Shown here piece by piece: positions 1-5,569 of a stretch of DNA of 8,676 bases. The notes below the pieces were generated by a model, which had not been told where the DNA came from, searched no databases, and was given only the letters and a program-made list of their open reading frames with translations. The position numbers were made by a program, and so were the translations under genes. Numbering within the stretch: position 1 is the first letter of the stretch; each line of letters opens with the position of its first letter. Source of the DNA: Euryarchaeota archaeon UBA128 (GTDB taxonomy: Archaea; Thermoplasmatota; Poseidoniia; Poseidoniales; Poseidoniaceae); assembly GCA_002496955.1 (NCBI GenBank), contig DALZ01000087.1, positions 1 to 8,676 on the forward strand, read 5' to 3'.

Positions 1-63
1 GTTTATATTCTTGAGGTTGTGCGCATGGTTGCCCTTAACATGAGGATGGAGAGATTCCGATGA
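1..63 (+). CDS. Possible 3' end of an upstream gene overlapping rpl7ae by ATGA (partial, uncertain)
   Basis: The frame beginning at base 1 is open for 20 codons and stops at TGA 61-63, sharing the bases ATGA (60-63) with the L7Ae start. ATGA overlaps are typical of translationally coupled archaeal genes, so this may be the C-terminus of an upstream operon member; it would end MERFR. Against it: 20 open codons arise often by chance, and the same stretch holds a TATA-like sequence. A 12-codon leader ORF from ATG 25 is a third reading. No function can be assigned. Confidence 0.3.
   Translation, partial: VYILEVVRMVALNMRMERFR
2..10 (+). promoter_or_regulatory. TATA-like box, candidate promoter of the ribosomal operon
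   Basis: TTTATATTC resembles an archaeal TATA box. Transcription would start about 25 nt downstream, near base 30, giving a leader of roughly 30 nt that begins just before the predicted kink-turn at 38. The BRE lies outside the window, and if an upstream gene really reads into rpl7ae this box would be inside its coding sequence. The call is based on position and composition only. Confidence 0.35.
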
Positions 64-67
64 GTGT
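38..67 (+). promoter_or_regulatory. Predicted kink-turn enclosing SD and start codon of rpl7ae (L7Ae autoregulatory element)
   Basis: The RNA can fold as a consensus k-turn. The non-canonical stem is A38-U67, C39-G66, A40-U65 and U41-G64 (wobble). The tandem sheared pairs are A43-G62 and G42-A63, the three-nt bulge is G59 A60 U61, and the canonical stem is G44-C58, G45-C57 and A46-U56 around a nine-nt loop (47-55). GGAG (48-51) lies in the loop. The AUG (60-62) occupies the bulge plus the first sheared G. L7Ae is the k-turn-binding ribosomal protein, and feedback through a k-turn in its own leader has been reported in archaea. Bound protein should therefore block initiation. The fold was derived by eye; the canonical stem is short, so it may need L7Ae to be stable. 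Confidence 0.55.
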
Positions 68-431
68 ACACGTGCGATTTGAAACCCCAACAGAAGTATC
101 AGACAAAATTTATGAAATGATTCAGTCCAATTCTAATGGACGAATTAAGAAAGGAAGCAATGAAGTGACTAAAACTGCCGAACGAGGCACTGCTCAATTC
201 ATTATACTGGCTGAGGATGTAAACCCGCCAGAGCTCCTAGCCCACATTCCATTAATCTGTGAAGAGAAAGGTATCCCATACGGATATGTTCCTTCCCAAG
301 AGTTCCTAGCGAACGAAGCTGGCCTACCAAACGGCGTCAAAACAGCTTCCATAGCCATCATGGAAATCAATAAAGGCGCTCAAGAAAAATATCAAGAAGT
401 TGTCGAACTAATCAACGGTCTGAAGGCTTGA
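60..431 (+). CDS. rpl7ae: Large ribosomal subunit / snoRNP protein L7Ae (eL8)
   Basis: This is the archaeal L7Ae of 123 residues, the usual length. It binds kink-turns in 23S rRNA, in box C/D and H/ACA guide RNPs and in RNase P RNA. The RNA-contacting signature is visible: GRIKKGSNEVTK at 27-38, ERG at 41-43, then the core strand IILAEDVNPPEL (48-59) and the IPYGYVPS strand (72-79). The C-terminal helix (about 103-121) is somewhat longer than a minimal L7Ae. ATG 60 is chosen because it gives the standard N-terminus and follows GGAG at 48-51. It is the first gene of the translation operon and its leader can fold as an L7Ae target. Family assignment is secure; the autoregulation is inferred. 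Confidence 0.97.
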   Translation: MSVHVRFETPTEVSDKIYEMIQSNSNGRIKKGSNEVTKTAERGTAQFIILAEDVNPPELLAHIPLICEEKGIPYGYVPSQEFLANEAGLPNGVKTASIAIMEINKGAQEKYQEVVELINGLKA

Positions 432-454
432 ACATAATTTGGAGTTGTTGATAG

Positions 455-679
455 ATGAGCGAAGAACTAGGCGGATGGCCTGCAGAAGTGGTCGAAATTG
501 TCGGCAGAACCGGAATGACCGGGGAAGCAACCCAAGTGAAAGTTAGAGTCAATGATGCACCTAACCCGAGAGACGTCGGTCGAATCATCACAAGAAACGT
601 CCTTGGACCAATCAGAATAGGCGATATCCTGATGCTGAGAGACACCGGTCGTGAAGCACGAAAATTGAATGCTAGGTGA
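455..679 (+). CDS. rps28e: Small ribosomal subunit protein S28e (eS28)
   Basis: S28e, 74 residues, is an OB-fold protein of the archaeal/eukaryotic 30S/40S head near the mRNA exit path. The diagnostic block PAEVVEIVGRTGMTGEATQV (9-28) and the conserved C-terminus with RNVLGPIRIGDILML (47-61) and the REARKL tail are present and intact. It starts at ATG 455, 23 nt after rpl7ae, with GGAG at 441-444 (10-nt spacer). Its last codons contain the SD of rpl24e (GGTGAT, 675-680), so the two are probably translationally coupled. Nothing unusual is seen. Confidence 0.97.
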   Translation: MSEELGGWPAEVVEIVGRTGMTGEATQVKVRVNDAPNPRDVGRIITRNVLGPIRIGDILMLRDTGREARKLNAR

Positions 680-680
680 T
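675..680 (+). promoter_or_regulatory. Shine-Dalgarno that fixes the rpl24e start
   Basis: GGTGAT matches the stretch complementary to the 16S rRNA 3' end and sits four nt before ATG 685. It overlaps the rps28e stop. It argues for ATG 685 rather than the in-frame GTG at 676, which would lie inside this SD. Confidence 0.7.
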
Positions 681-684
681 TATT

Positions 685-876
685 ATGCCAGAAAGAAGAA
701 TTTGCAGTTTTTCGGGAGAGGAAATCGAGCCCGGTACCGGCATAATGTTTGTCCGTAAAGACGGCAGCATAATGTGGTTCAAGAATTCTAAGGCTCGCAA
801 GAACATGGTGAAATTGGGACGTAACTCTCGAAAGGTAAAGTGGACCCGTCACTTTGTGAAGGGCGGCATTCAATAA
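685..876 (+). CDS. rpl24e: Large ribosomal subunit protein L24e (eL24), zinc site degenerate
   Basis: L24e, 63 residues from ATG 685, is a small protein of the 50S subunit. The family pattern is clear: PERRICSFSGEEIEPGTG (2-19), the V-R-K-D-G turn (23-27) and the NSRKVKWT end. Most archaeal homologues carry four zinc cysteines in a CxxC...FCSSKC arrangement. Here only C7 remains: the second position is S10 and the last two are K33 and A37. CSFSG is also what eukaryotic L24 has, so the fold can tolerate this. The start is preferred over GTG 676 because the SD GGTGAT lies four nt before it. It is the third gene of the operon. Confidence 0.95.
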   Translation: MPERRICSFSGEEIEPGTGIMFVRKDGSIMWFKNSKARKNMVKLGRNSRKVKWTRHFVKGGIQ

Positions 877-930
877 CTGAGTTGATTTGGTTCCGCATCC
901 CTGATAAAGGGGTGATTTTTGGCCTTAGTC

Positions 931-935
931 GGTGA
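931..935 (+). promoter_or_regulatory. Shine-Dalgarno that fixes the ndk start
   Basis: GGTGA ends five nt before ATG 941. The alternative GTG at 932 falls inside this element, so it is unlikely to be the start. An in-frame TAG at 926-928 rules out anything further upstream. Confidence 0.65.
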
Positions 936-940
936 ACATT

Positions 941-1387
941 ATGGAAACAACGTATGTAATGGTAAAACCTGACGGAGTACAAAGAGGTCTGATCGGGGAA
1001 ATAATTGGCAGATTTGAACAAAAAGGACTGAAGCTTGTTGGACTCAAAGCGATGGTTCCAAGCGAAGAAATAGCTCGAGCACACTACGCAGTTCACGCTG
1101 AGCGACCATTTTTCCCGGGCCTGATTAAATTCGTCACCTCTGGTCCAGTAGTATGCATGGCGTGGGCAGGAAGGGACGCAATAAGCGTAGCAAGAAACCT
1201 AATCGGCCCAACTAATGGTCGCGAAGCGCCGCCAGGAACCATTCGTGGCGATTACGGCATGGACATTGGCTACAACATGATTCATGGCTCTGATGCGCCG
1301 GAAACCGCAGAGTTCGAACTCGGTTTGTGGTTCTCAGAAGGCGTCATGGAGTGGGATCAGACCATTTCCAAATGGTTCTATGAATGA
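941..1387 (+). CDS. ndk: Nucleoside diphosphate kinase
   Basis: Ndk, 148 residues, transfers the gamma phosphate from NTPs to NDPs through a phosphohistidine and so balances NTP/dNTP pools, including the GTP used by its neighbour aIF5B. The sequence is canonical: VMVKPDGVQRG at 6-16, the nucleotide-site residues K9, Y49, F57, R85 and T91, ARNLIGPTNGREAPPGTIRG (84-103), and the catalytic motif NMIHGSD with H115. Length and N-terminus match the family when ATG 941 is used, which GGTGA at 931-935 supports. ndk between rpl24e and infB is the classic archaeal order. A 64-nt gap precedes it and 36 nt follow before infB. Confidence 0.97.
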   Translation: METTYVMVKPDGVQRGLIGEIIGRFEQKGLKLVGLKAMVPSEEIARAHYAVHAERPFFPGLIKFVTSGPVVCMAWAGRDAISVARNLIGPTNGREAPPGTIRGDYGMDIGYNMIHGSDAPETAEFELGLWFSEGVMEWDQTISKWFYE

Positions 1388-1411
1388 TATCAAAACCTTG
1401 TTGATGGATAT

Positions 1412-1417
1412 GGAGGT
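1412..1417 (+). promoter_or_regulatory. Strong Shine-Dalgarno supporting a TTG start for infB
   Basis: GGAGGT is a full-strength SD with a six-nt spacer to TTG 1424. No ATG or GTG lies in this frame between the ndk stop (1385-1387) and TTG 1424, so the rare start codon is well supported. Confidence 0.85.
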
Positions 1418-1423
1418 CTGTTT

Positions 1424-3343
1424 TTGTCTGAAAACGATATTCCAGAGTCATCTGATAGCCTAGTTCGAGGGGCAAATCGGCAGCCAATCGTTTCAGTCTT
1501 GGGCCATGTTGATCACGGAAAAACCAGCGTACTTGATTTAGTTCGCTCAATTGGTAGTGAACGACAAGCCAGTGTAATGGACCGAGAAGCAGGAGGTATA
1601 ACGCAACACATAGGCGCCACAGAGGTCCCTGCCGAGGTATTGAATTCGACCTGCAAAGAAATGCTTGGTGGTAAGGAATTCAAATCACCCGGTTTGTTAT
1701 TTATTGATACTCCGGGGCATCATTCTTTCGTTAGTTTACGCAACAGAGGGGGCTCTGTCGCAGATATTGCAATATTGGTAGTTGACATCATGGAAGGACT
1801 TCAACCTCAAACAATAGAGAGCCTTAACACACTAAAGGAGACCAAAACCCCGTTTGTAATTGCTGCAAATAAAGTTGACAGGATTCACGGTTGGAGGTGC
1901 GAAAGTGGTCGCGCTTTTATCAGGTCTTTCACTGCTCAAAGAGACGACGTAAAGGCACTATTCGACGAAAGGTATTGGAAGATACTGGGCCAATTTTCAG
2001 AACATGGTTTCAATATTGAGAGGTATGATAGAATTAAGGATTTCCGCCAGAATGTCGCGCTAGTCCCGATGTCGGCAAAAGAAGGCGAAGGTTTGCAAGA
2101 TTTACTAGCTGTGAGTGTTGGATTGGCGGAACGATTTCTCGAGGACCGGTTAACCGATACAATTGGGCCGGCTCTGGGCACCGTCCTTGAAATGAGGGAT
2201 GAAGTTGGTATGGGCAAAACAATCGATGTCATTCTTTATCGTGGTAGTTTGAAGATTGGTGACAAAATAATGCTCGCCTCGAGTGATGGGGCATTCACCA
2301 CACACATCAAAGGATTGAAGCGACCAAAAGGTATGTCAGAAATGCGTGACGCTGGCAAGCGTTGGGTAAATTATCCCGAAATTCAGGCGGCTTGTGGTGT
2401 TAAGATAGTTGCTCCAAATCTAGAAAACGCCATCGCTGGGACCACACTGCATCTAGCGAACACCGATGAAGAAAAACACAGTGCTGAACTACTAATTCGT
2501 GAAGAATGGCGTGGCATATATGACAAGATGCCAATAATGTGTTCTGAATGTAAGAAGGTCGCACCGCGCGCCGAATTCATTAGTAATTGTCAGAACGGTA
2601 GCTGCAAAGGTGCCGTTGAGGAAAAAGACGGGGTAGTCATCAAAGCCGATACTGTAGGTGGGCTGGAAGCATTGGCGTTTGAATTATTCAAACTCAAAAT
2701 CCCCGTTAGACAGGCTACTGTGGGGCCAGTAAACAAAAAAGATATCTTAATGGCTAAGTCAATAAAAGACCCTCTCAATCAGGCAATCCTCGGATTCTCT
2801 ACTAAACCAAACACGGAGGTTGCAGATGAGTTGTCCAAAGATGATTCCGAAATTGCTTTCTTCAGCGGTTCGATAATTTACCACATCATTGATGCATTTG
2901 AGGAATGGCGAGCCGAAAAGCAAGCAGAAATAGAGGCTGCGCAACGAGAATCATTAGTTTACCCAGGTAGACTGCTATACCTGAAAGATCATACCTTTAG
3001 AGCTAAAAATCCGGCAATTGTTGGCATGCGTGTAATCGGTGGAAGAATTCACATTGGACAGCGTTTGATGAAGTTAGACGGTACACCGATTGGACAAGTG
3101 AAGAGTTTGCGGACACGGTCATCCGAGGATGTCAAGGAAGCTAATCAGGGCGATGAGGTCGCAGTAGCGATTCAGGGCCCAACCGTGGGCAGACATATCG
3201 ATGAACTAGACGAATTTTATGTCGACGTCCCTGCTTCGCATGCAAAGCGCTTGAAGAAGTTAAATCTCGACCCAGTAGAGCAAGAGATACTCGATGAATT
3301 GATTAGGCTGCATCGAAAGGTTGACCACTTCTGGGGTAGATGA
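1424..3343 (+). CDS. infB: Translation initiation factor aIF5B (IF2 family) with a Cys4 insertion
   Basis: This GTPase of 639 residues promotes subunit joining and placement of initiator tRNA. Its G domain has the P-loop GHVDHGKT at 27-34, switch I GGITQHIGA (57-65), G3 DTPGH (95-99), G4 NKVD (149-152) followed by the aIF5B-typical RIHGWR, and G5 SAKEGEG. Domain II spans about 245-350 and domain III starts near 403. A linking helix runs about 500-520, and domain IV ends in DHFWGR, the usual aIF5B C-terminus. The segment 373-394 carries C373, C376, C389 and C394 (Cx2C-x12-Cx4C), not expected from the standard family layout. The start is TTG with SD GGAGGT. No intein is present. It is the last gene of the translation operon. 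Confidence 0.96.
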   Translation: MSENDIPESSDSLVRGANRQPIVSVLGHVDHGKTSVLDLVRSIGSERQASVMDREAGGITQHIGATEVPAEVLNSTCKEMLGGKEFKSPGLLFIDTPGHHSFVSLRNRGGSVADIAILVVDIMEGLQPQTIESLNTLKETKTPFVIAANKVDRIHGWRCESGRAFIRSFTAQRDDVKALFDERYWKILGQFSEHGFNIERYDRIKDFRQNVALVPMSAKEGEGLQDLLAVSVGLAERFLEDRLTDTIGPALGTVLEMRDEVGMGKTIDVILYRGSLKIGDKIMLASSDGAFTTHIKGLKRPKGMSEMRDAGKRWVNYPEIQAACGVKIVAPNLENAIAGTTLHLANTDEEKHSAELLIREEWRGIYDKMPIMCSECKKVAPRAEFISNCQNGSCKGAVEEKDGVVIKADTVGGLEALAFELFKLKIPVRQATVGPVNKKDILMAKSIKDPLNQAILGFSTKPNTEVADELSKDDSEIAFFSGSIIYHIIDAFEEWRAEKQAEIEAAQRESLVYPGRLLYLKDHTFRAKNPAIVGMRVIGGRIHIGQRLMKLDGTPIGQVKSLRTRSSEDVKEANQGDEVAVAIQGPTVGRHIDELDEFYVDVPASHAKRLKKLNLDPVEQEILDELIRLHRKVDHFWGR

Positions 3344-3384
3344 CTACAACAATGGATGATACATGATGACATAATACAACCTCA

Positions 3385-3401
3385 CATTCATATATGGAAT
3401 G
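3385..3401 (+). promoter_or_regulatory. TATA-like box inside an inverted repeat, candidate promoter of the moxR-parA operon
   Basis: CATTC (3385-3389) and GAATG (3397-3401) form a perfect five-bp inverted repeat around ATATATG. The TATA-like core lies about 40 nt before ATG 3433, so transcription would start near 3418, just ahead of the SD GGAG (3421-3424). The arms could be an operator over the TATA box, but five-bp arms are short and can occur by chance. This 89-nt gap is the best place for a new promoter after infB. Confidence 0.4.
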
Positions 3402-3432
3402 TTTTGGTTGATGTGCGTAAGGAGTTGTGTGA

Positions 3433-4443
3433 ATGGAAGCAGGATTCTCCCCTAATGCAGGTATGCCGGCACCGACTGGCTCGCAGGATTTAATCGGAAC
3501 CGTCTCTGCAATTTCAAACAGCTTGATGGGCGAGGTAAGTAAGGTAATCATTGGAAAAAATGAGAACCTGAGAAGGGTCACCGTCGGAATTCTATCAAAT
3601 GGCAACATGTTGCTTGAGGATTTTCCTGGCTTAGCAAAGACCCTGTTGGCCAATACTTTTGCCAGAGCTCTTGGTTGTAAGTTTAAGCGTGTTCAATTTA
3701 CTCCCGACTTATTGCCGTCTGACATTATGGGTACCTACATGTATGACCAAAAATCCGGCGAGTTCAAATTAAGAGCAGGCCCATTATTTTCCAATATTCT
3801 TCTGGCTGATGAAATCAACCGTGCTCCACCAAAAACCCAAGCGGCTTTGCTTGAAGCAATGGAAGAAAAGCAGGTGACAATTGAAGGTATAACTCACAAA
3901 CTACCCGCACCGTTTGTTGTTTTAGCAACCCAAAACCCAATCGAGCAGGAGGGAACATACCCCCTACCGGAAGCGCAAATGGACCGATTCTTGATGAAGA
4001 TGTCAATGGGATACCCAGACCGCTCTGAGGAGAAGGCAATTTTAGCAAGGAGAAAGCTTCGTGGAAAAGATAACCACGACGTTGAACAAGTCACTTCACC
4101 AAAGAAGGTGGTGGCAATGCAAAAAGCCCTAGAAACTGTGCATGTTGACCCGGCAATTCTGTCATACATTGTTGAAATCGTGCAGCGAACTCGAGAAGAT
4201 CACAGAGTGGTTAACGGTGCTTCCCCGCGTGCTAGCCAATCGCTGTTCAAGACCGGCAGAGCAGCCGCAGCAATTGCGGGAAGGAATTATGTCATACCTG
4301 ATGATATCAAAGGCATAGCATTGCAAATCATCTCACACAGAATTAACATGAAACCCGAAGCTAAAATTCGTGGGATAACCGGTATGCACATAGTCAGAAA
4401 AATTCTATCGGAAGTTCCAGTGCCTGTTATCCAACCAATGTGA
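3433..4443 (+). CDS. MoxR-family AAA+ ATPase
   Basis: MoxR-type ATPase of 336 residues, the usual size. MoxR proteins act as chaperone-like remodellers, often with VWA and DUF58 proteins encoded beside them. Walker A is LLEDFPGLAKTLLA (60-73), with D in the first position as in many MoxR members. Then follow the PSDIMG motif (95-100), GPLFSNILLADEINRAPPKT (116-135, with Walker B ADEI and the Arg of NRAPPKTQ), sensor 1 VLATQNP and an alpha-helical lid containing GASPRASQ. The first 20 residues are Pro/Gly-rich and probably disordered. ATG 3433 follows GGAG (3421-3424) by eight nt. No DUF58 or VWA gene lies in the window; instead parA follows after 42 nt, so co-transcription is likely. Substrate unknown. 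Confidence 0.93.
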   Translation: MEAGFSPNAGMPAPTGSQDLIGTVSAISNSLMGEVSKVIIGKNENLRRVTVGILSNGNMLLEDFPGLAKTLLANTFARALGCKFKRVQFTPDLLPSDIMGTYMYDQKSGEFKLRAGPLFSNILLADEINRAPPKTQAALLEAMEEKQVTIEGITHKLPAPFVVLATQNPIEQEGTYPLPEAQMDRFLMKMSMGYPDRSEEKAILARRKLRGKDNHDVEQVTSPKKVVAMQKALETVHVDPAILSYIVEIVQRTREDHRVVNGASPRASQSLFKTGRAAAAIAGRNYVIPDDIKGIALQIISHRINMKPEAKIRGITGMHIVRKILSEVPVPVIQPM

Positions 4444-4474
4444 TGTTCGATTAATCATCCCTTGCATTGAAAGG

Positions 4475-4478
4475 GGAG
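4475..4478 (+). promoter_or_regulatory. Shine-Dalgarno favouring GTG 4486 as the parA start
   Basis: GGAG within AAGGGGAGTT ends seven nt before GTG 4486. The later in-frame starts are GTG 4516, which has only a G-run (4502-4506) upstream, and ATG 4531, which would give the standard short ParA N-terminus. The first is preferred, without proof. Confidence 0.55.
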
Positions 4479-4485
4479 TTCCTGA

Positions 4486-5472
4486 GTGGCATGGATTGTC
4501 CGGGGGTTGTGGTCAGTGAATCCGTATAAGATGGTTATAGCCGTAGCCAACCAGAAAGGTGGCTGTGCTAAAACCACCACTGCGGTTAATTTGGCTGCTG
4601 CACTATCGAAAGGGTCTAAGCGGCAGAAATTACCACCTGCCAAGGTTTTGTTGATCGATTTGGACCCCCAAGGCAATTGCGCAACCTCATTTGGCGTTGA
4701 AAAGAAGAAAGTAAAACGGACTGCTTATGACTTATTGACCAATGACACCGGAGAAGACCTACCTTTGATGGATGAATACCTAATCTCCCCTAGGGATTTG
4801 ACTGAAAGCATGAAAGAGGCATGGAGTATGCGAAATGGTGGTAAAGCGGCCCCGGAAAATCTCACTGTTGACAATCTATGGTTGCTTCCAAGCGACATTC
4901 ATCTCTCTGGCGCAGAGATTGAATTAAGCCATAAAATTGGTCGAGAGACGAGATTACGTGAAGCCCTATTACCAATTATTGACAATTTTGACTATATCAT
5001 TATTGACACTCCTCCATCGCTCGGATTATTATCAATTAATGCCATGTGTGCTGCTAACTGGGTTATGGTCCCCGTTCAGGCAGAATACTATGCACTTGAG
5101 GGTTTTAGCATGCTGATGAACTCAATTAAGATGATTCAACGCAGGATTAATCGTAATTTGAAGATTTTTGGTGTGGCGATGACAATGGTAGATGCCAGGT
5201 CGAAGCTGAGCCGTCACGTTTGTGACCAAGTCAATACAAAAATGCCGAAGAAGTTGTTCAAAACGACCATAAGAAGATTGGTCAAAGTTGCTGAAGCACC
5301 GTGGTCTGGTGCTCCAACGGTATTATTGAATAAGCCGACAAATTCTGGTGCAGGAGCTGGCTCATTGGAATATTGGACTCTAGCAAAAGAGTTTCATCAA
5401 CGCGTTATGGCGATGCGAAGAGAATTTGGAGTTAATGAACAACCAAGATTACTATTGGACCCAAACCGGTAA
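4486..5472 (+). CDS. parA: ParA/Soj-type deviant-Walker ATPase
   Basis: A 328-residue ParA/MinD-superfamily ATPase, longer than the usual 250-260 residues. The deviant Walker A is KGGCAKTT (24-31) with the signature lysine K24, Walker A' is VLLIDLDPQGN (54-64) and Walker B is IIIDTPPSLG (171-180). Family members dimerise with ATP on DNA and position chromosomes, plasmids or protein arrays. The extra length comes from a 16-residue N-terminal extension, a basic loop SKGSKRQKLPPAK (41-53) and a longer linker around 92-126. GTG 4486 is chosen for its SD; ATG 4531 is an alternative that removes the extension. No ParB gene is present. The nearest DNA-binding partner candidate is the RHH protein downstream, across a repeat-rich gap. 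The family call is firm; the symbol is by family, and the cargo is unknown. Confidence 0.9.
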   Translation: MAWIVRGLWSVNPYKMVIAVANQKGGCAKTTTAVNLAAALSKGSKRQKLPPAKVLLIDLDPQGNCATSFGVEKKKVKRTAYDLLTNDTGEDLPLMDEYLISPRDLTESMKEAWSMRNGGKAAPENLTVDNLWLLPSDIHLSGAEIELSHKIGRETRLREALLPIIDNFDYIIIDTPPSLGLLSINAMCAANWVMVPVQAEYYALEGFSMLMNSIKMIQRRINRNLKIFGVAMTMVDARSKLSRHVCDQVNTKMPKKLFKTTIRRLVKVAEAPWSGAPTVLLNKPTNSGAGAGSLEYWTLAKEFHQRVMAMRREFGVNEQPRLLLDPNR

Positions 5473-5493
5473 ACGGCTAATTTGCTTAACCGT
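5473..5493 (+). repeat. Imperfect dyad directly after the parA stop
   Basis: ACGGCTAA (5473-5480) and TTAACCGT (5486-5493) are inverted repeats matching at seven of eight positions around TTTGC. They begin at the base after the parA stop. As RNA this would be a stem with one C-A mismatch, a possible terminator or 3'-end element, though no T-run follows. As DNA, both arms carry the GGYTAA core that recurs at 5511 and 5529, so a protein-binding site fits as well. Confidence 0.4.
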
Positions 5494-5510
5494 CAAAAAC
5501 TATCATACCG

Positions 5511-5536
5511 AGGTTAATTTCTTCGCGTAGGTTAAG
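5511..5536 (+). repeat. Direct repeats AGGTTAA at 18-bp spacing
   Basis: AGGTTAA occurs at 5511-5517 and again at 5529-5535, 18 bp apart, in the same orientation. The second copy runs into TTAAGTATT (5532-5540), the best TATA-like stretch before the RHH gene. With the two inverted copies in the dyad at 5473-5493, four GGYTAA cores fall within 63 bp. The arrangement suggests binding sites for the RHH protein, for regulation or as a centromere-like site for ParA. Confidence 0.4.
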
Positions 5537-5540
5537 TATT
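5532..5540 (+). promoter_or_regulatory. TATA-like element for the RHH/PIN pair
   Basis: TTAAGTATT is centred about 34 nt before ATG 5570, so a transcript would start about eight nt before the start codon and be almost leaderless. This fits the weak SD there. The call rests on composition and spacing alone. Confidence 0.3.
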
Positions 5541-5551
5541 CCCTTGATTAC

Positions 5552-5563
5552 TCCCGAGCGGGA
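5552..5563 (+). promoter_or_regulatory. Perfect dyad TCCCG-AG-CGGGA before the RHH gene, candidate operator
   Basis: The five-bp arms TCCCG and CGGGA are perfect inverted repeats around AG. The site lies seven nt before ATG 5570, over the predicted transcription start. Antitoxins of the RHH class commonly repress their own promoter by binding short palindromes at this position. The site also supplies the only SD-like bases (GGGA). Confidence 0.4.
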
Positions 5564-5569
5564 TAGAAT

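Noticed and set aside
412..873. A 153-codon minus-strand frame across rps28e and rpl24e
   Set aside because: It lies wholly opposite two secure ribosomal genes, has no SD and no recognisable domain. It is a shadow frame.
1385..1426. ndk and infB share a reading frame with only one stop between them, suggesting a fusion by readthrough
   Set aside because: The SD GGAGGT and TTG start fully explain infB, and both proteins have complete family ends. The shared frame is a one-in-three chance.
1404..1463. A short ATG frame upstream of infB
   Set aside because: It runs through the infB SD and start in another frame, has no SD of its own, and its peptide looks random.
3303..3653. A 116-codon minus-strand frame across the promoter gap and the moxR start
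   Set aside because: It overlaps two well-supported + strand genes and would cover the candidate promoter. No family features were seen.
3612..3653. MoxR Walker A with D instead of the first G considered defective
   Set aside because: LLEDxPGxxKT is a common form in active MoxR proteins.
4486..5472. ParA loop K-G-G-C-A-K-T-T considered a broken Walker A because A replaces the usual G
   Set aside because: The signature lysines K24 and K29 and the TT are present, and the CAKTT variant is known among functional ParA-like proteins, so it is not evidence of decay.
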